Shown: positions 15,107-23,434, counted from the stretch's first letter. The stretch is 26,378 nt of DNA from Candidatus Oleimmundimicrobium americanum (GCA_002366545.1 DFBH01000073.1:1-26378), one strand, 5' to 3'. Numbers and translations are program-made. The notes: a model not told the origin generated them from the sequence alone.

Positions 15107-17125
15107 TTGGAAAATATTGAGTTAAACGATAACATTGAGTTGACGCAACGAAATAAAGTAAATTTTTCAATAGATAGCATCCAATTTTATGTATTAACGT
15201 TATTTGCTTTTTTATTACCGCTGGCTTGGAGCAAGCTTGTTGTAAACGGTTACTATTTTGCCAAATTATTACTTTTAAATTGGACGGCCATTGTTCTTAT
15301 TGCCCTATTTTTAATTAAAGTGATTTTGGGCAAAGTCAGTTTAAAACGCACTTATCTGGATATCCCCATACTTATGTTTGCAGTTTTAGTCTTTATTTCT
15401 GCCTTAAATTCCGTTCATTTATCGACCAGCTTATTCGGGCGTTATAATTACGGCGAAGGGATATTTATTTACGCCGGTTATTTTGTCTTATTTTTTGCTG
15501 CTGCAAATATCGATTGGACGACGAGACGAATAAAAATTTTAAGCGGCTCTCTCATTTCTTCTGCTGTCGCTGTATCACTTTTGGGAATAGCCGAATATTT
15601 CGGATACGGCACACTTTCCGGAGGCGCCATGGGTGCTTTTGGTGGACGCGTAAGTTCAACCCTTGGAAATCCTGTATTTCTGGGAGCTTTTCTCGCTATT
15701 GCTTTGCCGATTGTATTTGCAAAATATCTACAGGCGGAGAATATTCACAAATTTTTCGTATTTGGTGCCTTGTTGTTGCTGATACTTGTTGTGTTAGCAT
15801 TATCCTTAAGTTTGGCCGGATGGTTTGCGGCGTTAATAAGTGTTGCTGCACTTTTCTTTTTAATGGGCAAAGATTATCTCAAAGAAAAGAAAGATTTTAT
15901 CATCGTGTTTCTTATTATTGTATTGGGCTTGTTTTTTGTGGGGAATGCCGTTTTATCTTTTAGGGGAGATTCTGCCGTAAAGAGATTTGAGACCACTTTG
16001 GCGGGGCAGGGATCGATGGGAACACGTGTGGAAAATTGGAAAAGCGCTGTGGTTATAATCGGTAAGCGCCCAATTTTAGGATGGGGACCGGGAACATATA
16101 GAATTGCGATGAATAAATATATGACTTTGGGAAAGATACAACTTGAAGCAAGGGCCGTAGATGCAGATGCCCACAATATTTTGCTTAGCGCGGCCGCTAC
16201 CCTTGGTTTGCCCGCTCTTGTTGTACTGCTTTCTATATTTGGAATATTTATTTGGTGGGGAGCGTTTATTGTAAGAAAAAGTGAATCTGATGTAAAACCG
16301 ATACGGGCCGCTCTTTTTGCCGCGGCAGTAGGTTATATCATGTTCTGGCAACTCAATCCAAGCAGTGTAACAACCACTCCTTTATGGTGGTTGTTGGCGG
16401 GTGTTGTTATGGGACAAAGCCCCACTTCTGAGTGTAATTTAAAGATTAAGTTTTCCTCTGTTGTCAAGACTTTACTTGGTATTTTAGTCACAGTTCTTTC
16501 TGTATGGGCTTTATCACAAGCTGCCCGACCTTTTTTAGCAGATATGTATTATCGAAGAGGAGTAATGAGTTCTATGATTCAAAGGGATGAAATTGTCGCG
16601 GATGGGCTGTTTCAAAATGCCATAAAGCATGCTCCCTATGAGAAGACTTACTATTTGATGGCCGGGGATAACTGGTCGAAGCGTTTTGATAGAACAAAGA
16701 ATGGGGAAGATTTCAATAAAGCCATTGAGTGGTACGAGAGAACATTAAAAATCAATGATGTTGAACCCGAGGCCTATATCCACATGAGCAATGCATATAT
16801 GTCTTTGAAAAGCGAGGACGGTTACCGGAATGCCATAAAGTATTTAGGAAAAGTTGTTGAGATTATGCCTTATCACGCCACTGGTCATGATGCTAAGGGA
16901 GATTCTCACTGGGAATTGGGTGAGTTTGAAGAAGCGTTATTAGAATATCAAAAGGCTGTTGAGGTTGAACCAAACAATGTCTCTTTTCAATTTAAAATTG
17001 GTCAGTGTTACGAAGAACTTGGTCAGAAAGAGAAAGCCTTGGAGGCCTATGAAGCTGCTTATGTCTTAGATAATAAATTTTCTGAAGCTTTGCAAGCCAT
17101 TAAGAGGCTTAATGAGGAAAGTTAG
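15107..17125 (+). CDS. O-antigen ligase/polymerase (Wzy_C-type) membrane protein with C-terminal TPRs, second paralogue
   Basis: A 672-residue polytopic membrane protein that aligns throughout with the product of 3045-5111. Shared landmarks are SSTLGNPVFLGAFLA (about 185), GTRVENWKSAVVIIGKRPILGWGPGTY, the loop histidine in DADAHNILLSAAATLG (about 352) and TPR repeats from about 520 to the end (YEAAYVLDNKF). TTG 15107 follows AAAAGGAG by 6-7 nt. Where the first copy has SRGGW, this one has the less typical SLAGWFA, so the two may differ in substrate. It could polymerise or ligate glycan or transfer glycan to exported protein. It follows the hexaheme cytochrome after a repeat-filled gap. Confidence 0.82.
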   Translation: MENIELNDNIELTQRNKVNFSIDSIQFYVLTLFAFLLPLAWSKLVVNGYYFAKLLLLNWTAIVLIALFLIKVILGKVSLKRTYLDIPILMFAVLVFISALNSVHLSTSLFGRYNYGEGIFIYAGYFVLFFAAANIDWTTRRIKILSGSLISSAVAVSLLGIAEYFGYGTLSGGAMGAFGGRVSSTLGNPVFLGAFLAIALPIVFAKYLQAENIHKFFVFGALLLLILVVLALSLSLAGWFAALISVAALFFLMGKDYLKEKKDFIIVFLIIVLGLFFVGNAVLSFRGDSAVKRFETTLAGQGSMGTRVENWKSAVVIIGKRPILGWGPGTYRIAMNKYMTLGKIQLEARAVDADAHNILLSAAATLGLPALVVLLSIFGIFIWWGAFIVRKSESDVKPIRAALFAAAVGYIMFWQLNPSSVTTTPLWWLLAGVVMGQSPTSECNLKIKFSSVVKTLLGILVTVLSVWALSQAARPFLADMYYRRGVMSSMIQRDEIVADGLFQNAIKHAPYEKTYYLMAGDNWSKRFDRTKNGEDFNKAIEWYERTLKINDVEPEAYIHMSNAYMSLKSEDGYRNAIKYLGKVVEIMPYHATGHDAKGDSHWELGEFEEALLEYQKAVEVEPNNVSFQFKIGQCYEELGQKEKALEAYEAAYVLDNKFSEALQAIKRLNEES

Positions 17126-17221
17126 AATTAAAAGGTAAGTTTGCTCGTTGGATGGTTTGTTTGTTTTTCCAACTCTAAGCTCCCTGCTAATGCTCTTTTA
17201 ACCTTTAATCCTTTATCAATC

Positions 17222-17405
17222 TCTACTCAGTCTCTCTACTTAATTTCTGCTGAGTATTGATATGGTGATTCATTGAAATTAATAGTAACTTGTTGATATT
17301 CATTGTAACTAATTGAGACTTATAGTTACTTATTCGAAATCTCCACTTAATTACTACCTAATTTCTATTTAATTTCCACCAATTTCTACTTAACTTCTCT
17401 TTACC
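17222..17405 (-). repeat. Dispersed 11-nt-periodic imperfect palindrome, copy 3 (inverted)
   Basis: Occupies most of the 323-bp gap 17126-17448 between convergent genes. On the minus strand it reads as the other two copies: GGGTAAAGAGAAGTTAAGT, then the AAATTAAATAG units, then the core. AGTTACTTATTCGAAATCTCC at 17324-17344 is the exact reverse complement of 11792-11812. The number of 11-nt units differs from copies 1 and 2. Confidence 0.8.
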
Positions 17406-17448
17406 CTTTTATTTTCCTGGGGGTAGCCGGCTGGTGGCTGAATTATCT

Positions 17449-18528
17449 CTAATGACATAAACTGCAAAATTTCTCGGTCCGGTGGCAGCCGGTGCAACCT
17501 TCTTCGGTTCTTCCTTCCTTGCCGTGTGTGGGTTTAAATTCGTATTGATGGCCCGGAAACATGTGGCATTGGTTGCAAAAGTCGAGGTCGTGGCATTTTA
17601 AACAAATTTTCTGTTTGTCGAAGGCTGCCAATTTTGCGTGTTGCCACGGGGATGCAAAGCCTGCCGGATGGGGCATCTCAACACCGTGACATTCGTTACA
17701 TGTTTTTGTATCGTGGCACCCGTCGCATCTAATGCTTTTTTCCATGTGGACTTTGGGGTAATTCATAATCTCTCTGGGTCTTTTGCCAATATCTTCTACG
17801 TGACAAAGATTGCAGTTGCATGTTACCTCTTTATCGTTATGACAAGTTACGCAATAGTCCATATGAGGATATTTCGGTTGAGAAACTGTTTTTCCGTGGG
17901 CCACCGTGTTGTGGCACTCGGTACACTTTGCTCCCTTTCTTAAAAATTCCTTATGACTCACTTTTATTGTGCGGTTTATGATGGCTTTGTCTTTCACGTT
18001 CTTGTGGCATCGATTGCAGGATTTGTTTCTTACTTCGCCAAGGATGGGATTTTTATATGAACCTAAAACAAATTTTACGGCCATTCTGGTAACGGCAATT
18101 TTCTCAATCCCGAAACCAAGTATGCCCGGTTCTTGATGGCAGGCCACACATCCCACATTCTTATGTACTGAGGTTTTCCAGGTTTTATAATCTTTTTGCA
18201 TTGTGTGGCAGGAATTACAAAAAGTTGGAGTTGAAGTGTAAATAAGTGCCGGCGTTGTGATTAGAAGAATAATTGCAATGAATATTTCAATACCTATCAA
18301 AAAACGTTCTTTCTTGTATTTCTTTTTAATTTCTTTATCCCGTTTTTCTTTTTGCAAATCTTTTGGATGGGGTTTAACTGCCAGTATCCCAATTAAGAGC
18401 AATAGTATAAAGATTATAATTATAATGATACCCAAAATTACGGCAGCTTCTTGAGGATGAACTTCCGGGTGTGAAAGAACTTCAATTATCTTTTCTTTTG
18501 CAAATAGCTCCGCCAGTTTTGTTTTCAA
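17449..18528 (-). CDS. NapC/NirT-like membrane cytochrome with extended heme domain (12 hemes)
   Basis: A 359-residue predicted quinol dehydrogenase that would pass electrons from the membrane quinone pool to extracytoplasmic cytochromes. Two membrane helices (about 29-51 and 76-98) precede a NapC/NrfH-type tetraheme region: CNSCH, CVACHQEPG, CNRCH, and CTECHNTVAHG after VSHKEFL. Eight more CXXCH follow: CVTCH, CNLCH, CDGCH, CNECH, CLKCH, CNQCH, CTGCH and CSLCH, ending on the last motif. The extension uses the same paired CxxCH-FCxxCH and EMPHPAGF module as the soluble cytochromes at 6225 and 7867. The TTG start overlaps the TGA of the upstream gene (TTGA), with GAGGG 6 nt before it, so translation is coupled. 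The first helix and linker are additional to a classic NapC. Confidence 0.88.
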   Translation of the reverse strand: MKTKLAELFAKEKIIEVLSHPEVHPQEAAVILGIIIIIIFILLLLIGILAVKPHPKDLQKEKRDKEIKKKYKKERFLIGIEIFIAIILLITTPALIYTSTPTFCNSCHTMQKDYKTWKTSVHKNVGCVACHQEPGILGFGIEKIAVTRMAVKFVLGSYKNPILGEVRNKSCNRCHKNVKDKAIINRTIKVSHKEFLRKGAKCTECHNTVAHGKTVSQPKYPHMDYCVTCHNDKEVTCNCNLCHVEDIGKRPREIMNYPKVHMEKSIRCDGCHDTKTCNECHGVEMPHPAGFASPWQHAKLAAFDKQKICLKCHDLDFCNQCHMFPGHQYEFKPTHGKEGRTEEGCTGCHRTEKFCSLCH

Positions 18529-19496
18529 TTTAAACCCTCTATTTTTGAAGGAGTAAGCCCTGGATGTGTGTGTTTTTCATGACACAGTTTGCAGTCTCCT
18601 TTTATGTGACAGTTGTAACATATTTTATCGCTGTTTTTTTCAACTATTTTTGGATGTTGGGGCAAAAACCCTTGCGGGTGGGGCATTTTAATTTGATGAC
18701 ATTCATCACAGAAACTTTTAATATGACAGCCGGTACATTCGTCTTCTTTGGTTGCATTGTTGGCTTTATCCCCGTGTACATAGGGCCAACTTTCAGGGTG
18801 AGGCATTTCTATATGACACTTTGCGCATTTTTGGGTCTCATGGCAAATAATGCAGGTGGTTAAATTCCCCATTCCATGGGTTTTTTCCCAAGTAGAACCG
18901 TGGGTTATTGCCCATGGCCCCAGGGTTCTGACTTCTCGCTTCATTTTTTCCACATGGCATATTCCGCAAGTGGTTGGAGCATCTTTTTTATTATGGCAAG
19001 CGGTGCATTTATCCATATGGGGCATATTGGGCTGAGCAATGGCGTTTCCGTGGGCAACAGTATTATGACATTCGGTGCATTTATATCCGACATTTAAAAA
19101 TTCTTTGTGACTGACTCGTATGGCGTTATTTATATTTAAGCCCTCTTTTATGTCGCTGTGGCATGTTAAACAGGATTCGTTTGATACTGTTGTAATGATG
19201 GGTTCTTCGTAATTTTTAAATATGTAAGACAATCCGTTTCGCAGTCCTCTAATTGTTTCAGAAAAAAATCCAAGGAAGCCCGGTTTGCTATGACATGATA
19301 AACAAAGTACATCTTTATGAGGCGAATTCTTTAGAGCATTAACCTCGCTTTTTGTGACATGACACGTCTTACAAAAGAGCGCCTGGGAAATGTCGCCAAA
19401 AGAGCTTACCGTTATAAGTGAGATGATTGAAATAACGATGAATAAAATAGCGAAGCTTAAGATAATTATTTTTGCGGATGGTTTTTTGGTTTTCAT
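18525..19496 (-). CDS. NapC/NirT-like membrane cytochrome with extended heme domain (12 hemes), upstream partner
   Basis: A 323-residue protein with one membrane helix (about 10-31) and twelve CXXCH. The first four (CKTCH, CLSCHSKPG, CLTCH, and CTECHNTVAHG after VSHKEFL) form the NapC/NrfH-like quinol-oxidising domain. The remaining eight (CTACH, CGICH, CIICH, CAKCH, CTGCH, CDECH, CYNCH, CKLCH) form the extension with KMPHPQGF. It is first in the minus-strand pair and is divergent from the second NHL gene across 181 bp. No good ribosome binding site precedes ATG 19496, and a GGAGGG lies about 24 nt upstream. The two proteins share order and motifs, so they arose by duplication and may form a heteromer or serve different acceptors. 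Confidence 0.88.
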   Translation of the reverse strand: MKTKKPSAKIIILSFAILFIVISIISLITVSSFGDISQALFCKTCHVTKSEVNALKNSPHKDVLCLSCHSKPGFLGFFSETIRGLRNGLSYIFKNYEEPIITTVSNESCLTCHSDIKEGLNINNAIRVSHKEFLNVGYKCTECHNTVAHGNAIAQPNMPHMDKCTACHNKKDAPTTCGICHVEKMKREVRTLGPWAITHGSTWEKTHGMGNLTTCIICHETQKCAKCHIEMPHPESWPYVHGDKANNATKEDECTGCHIKSFCDECHQIKMPHPQGFLPQHPKIVEKNSDKICYNCHIKGDCKLCHEKHTHPGLTPSKIEGLN

Positions 19497-19602
19497 AGAT
19501 AAGTTGTTATTTTTTCAATCCCTCCGTAACTTAAAATTGTTGGCTTTATTTTACAGATGGAGAGTTCTCTTAGCAAATGAAACTATATGGTGTGTTGCTG
19601 AT

Positions 19603-19623
19603 GCTTGCCCGCCTCTGGCGGGA
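19603..19623. repeat. Short GC palindrome (TGCCCGCC family)
   Basis: GCTTGCCCGCCTCTGGCGGGA, with CCCGCC and GGCGGG arms around TCT, in the divergent intergenic region between the NapC-like and NHL genes. Confidence 0.6.
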
Positions 19624-19657
19624 CTAATGACTAACTAGTGGCTAAGTTGGCTGCATT

Positions 19658-19675
19658 TTGTTAATATATGAGCAA
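19658..19675. promoter_or_regulatory. Candidate Rex operator
   Basis: TTGTTAATATATGAGCAA against the clostridial-type Rex site TTGTTAA-N4-TTAACAA: 7 of 7 in the left half, 5 of 7 in the right half, with an all-A/T spacer. It ends 2 nt before ATG 19678. No ribosome binding site is visible between it and that start. Confidence 0.35.
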
Positions 19676-19677
19676 TT

Positions 19678-20676
19678 ATGGTTATTAATTTAAAGAGAAG
19701 AGTAAAATCTCCTGAAAAAATTAAGAATTTTATGAAGGTTAGATGGAAATCCATCTCTGCATTTACTCTCATTGCCGTTTTGTTTGCAATTCTTTTGTTG
19801 CTTGTGACATATTATTATAGATTTCAAAATCACGGAGAGAAGGTTGAAAGGTGTCCTGTTGAGTATATGCTCAGTATCGGGAAAAGGAGTGGGAAAGCTT
19901 CTTTAAAAGGTCCCCTCAGTGTAGCAGTTTCTGAGGGCAAAGTTTATGTTGCTGATAGTGCAAATGGAGAAATTAAAGTTTTTACTCCGAGAGGCACTTT
20001 TTTATTTTCCTTCTCGGTTACAAATAATGGTCATACGGTTTATCCGGTAGGAATTGTGGTTGGCCCCGATAGAAACATTTATGTTTCTGAGATTAAAAGT
20101 CAAAGGCTTATGGTTTTTGATTCCAACGGGGAGTATCTACATGATTTTCCAAAAAAACACAAAGTAATGATAAAACCTCTTGCTCTTGCATATGCTAACA
20201 AAAAGTTTTATGTGACAGATGTTGGCGATCACACCGTGAAAATATTTGATTTGAGTGGGAATTTTTTAAAGAAAATTGGGAAGAGCGGAAATGGGATTGG
20301 AGAGTTTTCCTATCCCAATGGTATTGCTGTTGATAAGGACGGTAAAATTTACGTTGCCGATTCTAATAATGGTAGGGTTCAGGTTTTTAATGCTGACGGT
20401 AAATATGAATTTAAAATTGGTGGAAGGAATGCATCTAAGAAAATATTGTATTTACCCAGAGGCATAGCTATAGATAGTCTGCACAGAATTCACGTTTCAG
20501 ATCCATTTGCTCACGGAGTATTTGTTTTTAACACTGAGGGGAAATACCTTTTTTCTTACGGACAAAAAGGAAAATCCGGATTTATGACTCCAAATGGAAT
20601 AGCAGTTGGTCGTGAGAATGCAAACATTTACGTGACTGATAGGGTTAATAATTCGGTGGAGGTTTGGAGCTATTAA
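19678..20676 (+). CDS. Membrane-anchored NHL-repeat beta-propeller protein, second copy
   Basis: A 332-residue protein homologous to that at 12135. A basic N-terminus and a membrane helix (about 27-46) are followed by NHL blades with GPLSVAVSEGKVYVADSANG, YPVGIVVGPDRNIYVSE, YPNGIAVDKDGKIYVADSNN, LPRGIAIDSLHRIHVSD and TPNGIAVGRENANIYVTD. About six blades are expected. Neither ATG 19678 nor ATG 19732 has a clear ribosome binding site, so the start is uncertain. It ends in a strong terminator and precedes the FN3 multiheme cytochrome, mirroring the NHL-cytochrome pair at 12135-14322. It is a binding or assembly platform, with no enzyme motif seen. Confidence 0.82.
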   Translation: MVINLKRRVKSPEKIKNFMKVRWKSISAFTLIAVLFAILLLLVTYYYRFQNHGEKVERCPVEYMLSIGKRSGKASLKGPLSVAVSEGKVYVADSANGEIKVFTPRGTFLFSFSVTNNGHTVYPVGIVVGPDRNIYVSEIKSQRLMVFDSNGEYLHDFPKKHKVMIKPLALAYANKKFYVTDVGDHTVKIFDLSGNFLKKIGKSGNGIGEFSYPNGIAVDKDGKIYVADSNNGRVQVFNADGKYEFKIGGRNASKKILYLPRGIAIDSLHRIHVSDPFAHGVFVFNTEGKYLFSYGQKGKSGFMTPNGIAVGRENANIYVTDRVNNSVEVWSY

Positions 20677-20715
20677 GAGTTGAAAAAAACTTTTGTTCAT
20701 GTTGTATTTTTGTAG

Positions 20716-20744
20716 GGCGCCAATGGGATTGGTGTCTTTTTTTT
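20716..20744 (+). terminator. Intrinsic terminator of the second NHL gene
   Basis: GGCGCCAAT (20716-20724) pairs with ATTGGTGTC (20728-20736) across GGG, nine pairs with two wobbles, followed by eight Ts. Confidence 0.9.
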
Positions 20745-20805
20745 GAGATAATTTAAAAATTACATTATTTGGTTTGTTTTGATTATGGCAGTTCGCTCAA
20801 AAGCT

Positions 20806-20814
20806 TGATATAAT
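20806..20814 (+). promoter_or_regulatory. Extended -10 promoter element for the FN3 cytochrome
   Basis: TGATATAAT gives TG-n-TATAAT, a perfect extended -10. No good -35 is needed or seen. The leader to ATG 20900 would be about 78 nt. Confidence 0.5.
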
Positions 20815-20882
20815 AAATAGTTACTTCCTAAAATCGCCCAGATCATTTAAAGGAAAACTTGTCCTGAAAGATGGTGTGTTTG

Positions 20883-20946
20883 GTACAGGAGCTGTACTTA
20901 TGAATTTGAAGCATATTATACCTGCCGCACATATTAGCCGGCAGGT
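20883..20946 (+). promoter_or_regulatory. Two stems around the start of the FN3 cytochrome
   Basis: GTACAG-GAG-CTGTAC (20883-20897) places the Shine-Dalgarno GGAG in the loop and 3' side of a perfect 6-bp stem, two bases before ATG 20900. ACCTGCCG (20920-20927) and CGGCAGGT (20939-20946) form a perfect 8-bp stem followed by TGTTTTT, between ATG 20900 and the in-frame ATG 20957. They could hide or expose the start. The second stem also looks like a fragment of the dispersed CCTGCC palindromes. Confidence 0.4.
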
Positions 20947-23434
20947 TGTTTTTACTATGTCTACTGACAGTCAGGCCGACAGGAAGGCATGGAGATATTT
21001 AGGAAAAGTTGCCGCAGTTTTTTTGGGCAGTTTATTGTTGCTTGGAATTATGGCTGTTCCCGCGTTTGCATTGCCACACGCTCCAAATAGTTTGGTTGCC
21101 GAGCCCTCAATTTCACCAAGTATTAATGTAGACTGGAGTGAACCCGATACAGGGGAGCCAAATTTCTACTATCTTTATCGTAATCTTACGACAATTACGG
21201 TTGATAATAAGGCTTCTTCCGGCTTTATAGCTAATTTAAATGGTTCGGTTAATCATTATACTGATAACTCCGGCATAGTTGGTGAAACCTATTGGTATGT
21301 TGTTACTGCTGTGGATGATGGTGAAGGTCCTCTTTCCAATAGCGATGATGCTACTGTAGCGGGCAAAGAGAATCCTCATGACAGCTACACTTCTGTTTCA
21401 AATTTATGTAGGGATTGTCATGATATTCACAATTCTCTTGGGTCAACTCTTTGTTTTCGTCGGGAAACCGAAAAGGAAGTTTGTTATACCTGTCATGATG
21501 GGACGGGAAGTGACTACAACATCCGCACCGGAGAAGGTGGGTTTGGTGAATTAACTTTGGGTGAAACCACAAGACTTTCTTATCATCCGATTCCCAATAC
21601 AAATCTTGAGCTTGAGATTTCGCTTAATCAAATGAGATGTTGTGACTGTCATACTCCTCACTTAAATCCGACCGATAGGCCAAGGCTGCTTACAGCGGGA
21701 GGGTTTGATGGTGGAGATGAATTTTGCGGTTATTGCCACGGCCCGGATACAAACTGGAAAGGGGTAAATCTAATCGGGGGCGACCATTTGAGCTATATAG
21801 GGGATCCTCACGGGCATTACTTAACTACGGCATCCTACACTCCTTCTCAAGCTGCCACTAAAATTAATTGCGTTGCCTGTCATGCATATCACGGTGCAGA
21901 TATTAGACCGTTGATACCATCGACCGTTTATTCTTATTCGGTTACCTCCGGAACAGATGGCTTTAGCGATAACACTTTTTGTCAAGCTTGCCACGATGTT
22001 GCTATCAGTGGAAGCGCCTGGGAGGGTTTTGCGCTTTACGGTGCTTCTAAGCATAGCTTAACAGCGGCAGCTCATGCCAACGTTACCTGGACGGCCGGGG
22101 CTTATGAAAATGAATATCAGGGCGGATATTGTCTTAATTGTCACAACCCTCACGGGACAAATTACAGTCCAAGTCTGGATACCACTTATCTTGAAAGCTT
22201 TACCGATTATCAAAAGGATTATCAAAATCAACTTTGCTATGGCTGCCACGTTGATTTCAAGGTGCCGACTTCCAGTCCCGGTTATAGTTACAGGGGTAAA
22301 GACCCTTATATTGCTTCGGGTCACAGGGAGAGCACAAGTGACGGAAATATCTGGCCAACGAGCGCCGATACCGGCGGTGGACTTTGGACTGGTGGGGCTG
22401 AGCCAACTCAGTGTATAAACTGCCACAATCCTCACGGAAGAAACAGGGGGGACGGTACAGCTGCTTTTGATTACCTTCTTTTGAGATGGGCGTGGGATAA
22501 TCCGACAAACAAAAGTAATGAGGAATATTTATGTTACGGGACATCAACGGGCAATTCACAAAGTTCAGGCTGTCACTCAATTGCTTACTCATACAGCAAT
22601 TCCGGGACCGGTGGATTTTACGGAAGCAACGTAAGTTTAAATATCTGGGATTTGTTTAATCCTTCTACCGTCTATGAAGATGGTGCGGTGGCAAGCAATG
22701 CTTTAATAAATCAGAGGCACGATATTTCCTGTGATGACCAAAATCAGTATAATGTGGGAGTAAAAATTGAGTGTGACGATTGCCATAATCCCCATATAAA
22801 CACTCCCGATTACGATTTGGCAAATGGTAAGAGCAGGGTGGCGGTGCCCGCCAATCAGCCGATAGATAATTTTATTGAAAAATATAACACGACAAACACT
22901 TATGCTTATAGCGGTGGGGGCACGTACAATTATTATTATGCTGTAGATGATGCCGACCCCACGTTTGGCCAAGATATGCCCGATTTTGCCTCTTACTGTC
23001 TCGCCTGTCACGATAACTCAAACGCGCCTTCGGATGTGTCTTATGGAAATAGCGGGGCTACAAAAAACATTGCGGCTACTTATTTTATATCAAGCGATGC
23101 GCATGGCAATAAAGATAGAGCCGGGGGTATGGATTTTGGAACCTTAAAGGCTCCTTATAATGATGCTTCTACTTATTCTGCTATGAATTGTACGGATTGT
23201 CACGAGCCTCATGGTTCGGAAAGTTTGTATCACTTAAAGAACCCGGTTGTAATAAATGGTACAATGATGACGATAAATGGCGGTTTTACAACTGTCTCCG
23301 ATGGTTGGTATGGTGCGACGGGTACGAGTAGCAATACAGGTTGGTGTACTTTCTGCCACGATATCCAATCTCATGCGATGGGTGGAGGAAAAATTTGTAG
23401 TCAATGTCATTATCACGGTAGTGGAAAATTTTAA
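20900..23434 (+). CDS. Large secreted cytochrome: FN3-like domain plus 14-15 heme sites
   Basis: An 844-residue exported protein. The signal peptide ends AVPAFA-LPHAP. An FN3-like domain follows over about 100 residues (PNSLVAEPSISPSINVDWS ... YWYVVTAVDDGEGPLSN). Then come 14 CXXCH: CRDCH, CYTCH, CCDCH, CGYCH, CVACH, CQACH, CLNCH, CYGCH, CINCH, CDDCH, CLACH, CTDCH, CTFCH and CSQCH. A possible CX12CH site is at 22532-22576. Many motifs are of the doubled type CxxCHxPHG. The body is rich in Tyr, Ser, Thr, Gly and Asn and poor in Lys, as in extracellular proteins. ATG 20900 has AGGAG at 8 nt. ATG 20957 would give a more ordinary signal peptide but has no good ribosome binding site. The FN3 domain suggests contact with the wall, glycan or another surface protein. 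Confidence 0.85.
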   Translation: MNLKHIIPAAHISRQVVFTMSTDSQADRKAWRYLGKVAAVFLGSLLLLGIMAVPAFALPHAPNSLVAEPSISPSINVDWSEPDTGEPNFYYLYRNLTTITVDNKASSGFIANLNGSVNHYTDNSGIVGETYWYVVTAVDDGEGPLSNSDDATVAGKENPHDSYTSVSNLCRDCHDIHNSLGSTLCFRRETEKEVCYTCHDGTGSDYNIRTGEGGFGELTLGETTRLSYHPIPNTNLELEISLNQMRCCDCHTPHLNPTDRPRLLTAGGFDGGDEFCGYCHGPDTNWKGVNLIGGDHLSYIGDPHGHYLTTASYTPSQAATKINCVACHAYHGADIRPLIPSTVYSYSVTSGTDGFSDNTFCQACHDVAISGSAWEGFALYGASKHSLTAAAHANVTWTAGAYENEYQGGYCLNCHNPHGTNYSPSLDTTYLESFTDYQKDYQNQLCYGCHVDFKVPTSSPGYSYRGKDPYIASGHRESTSDGNIWPTSADTGGGLWTGGAEPTQCINCHNPHGRNRGDGTAAFDYLLLRWAWDNPTNKSNEEYLCYGTSTGNSQSSGCHSIAYSYSNSGTGGFYGSNVSLNIWDLFNPSTVYEDGAVASNALINQRHDISCDDQNQYNVGVKIECDDCHNPHINTPDYDLANGKSRVAVPANQPIDNFIEKYNTTNTYAYSGGGTYNYYYAVDDADPTFGQDMPDFASYCLACHDNSNAPSDVSYGNSGATKNIAATYFISSDAHGNKDRAGGMDFGTLKAPYNDASTYSAMNCTDCHEPHGSESLYHLKNPVVINGTMMTINGGFTTVSDGWYGATGTSSNTGWCTFCHDIQSHAMGGGKICSQCHYHGSGKF

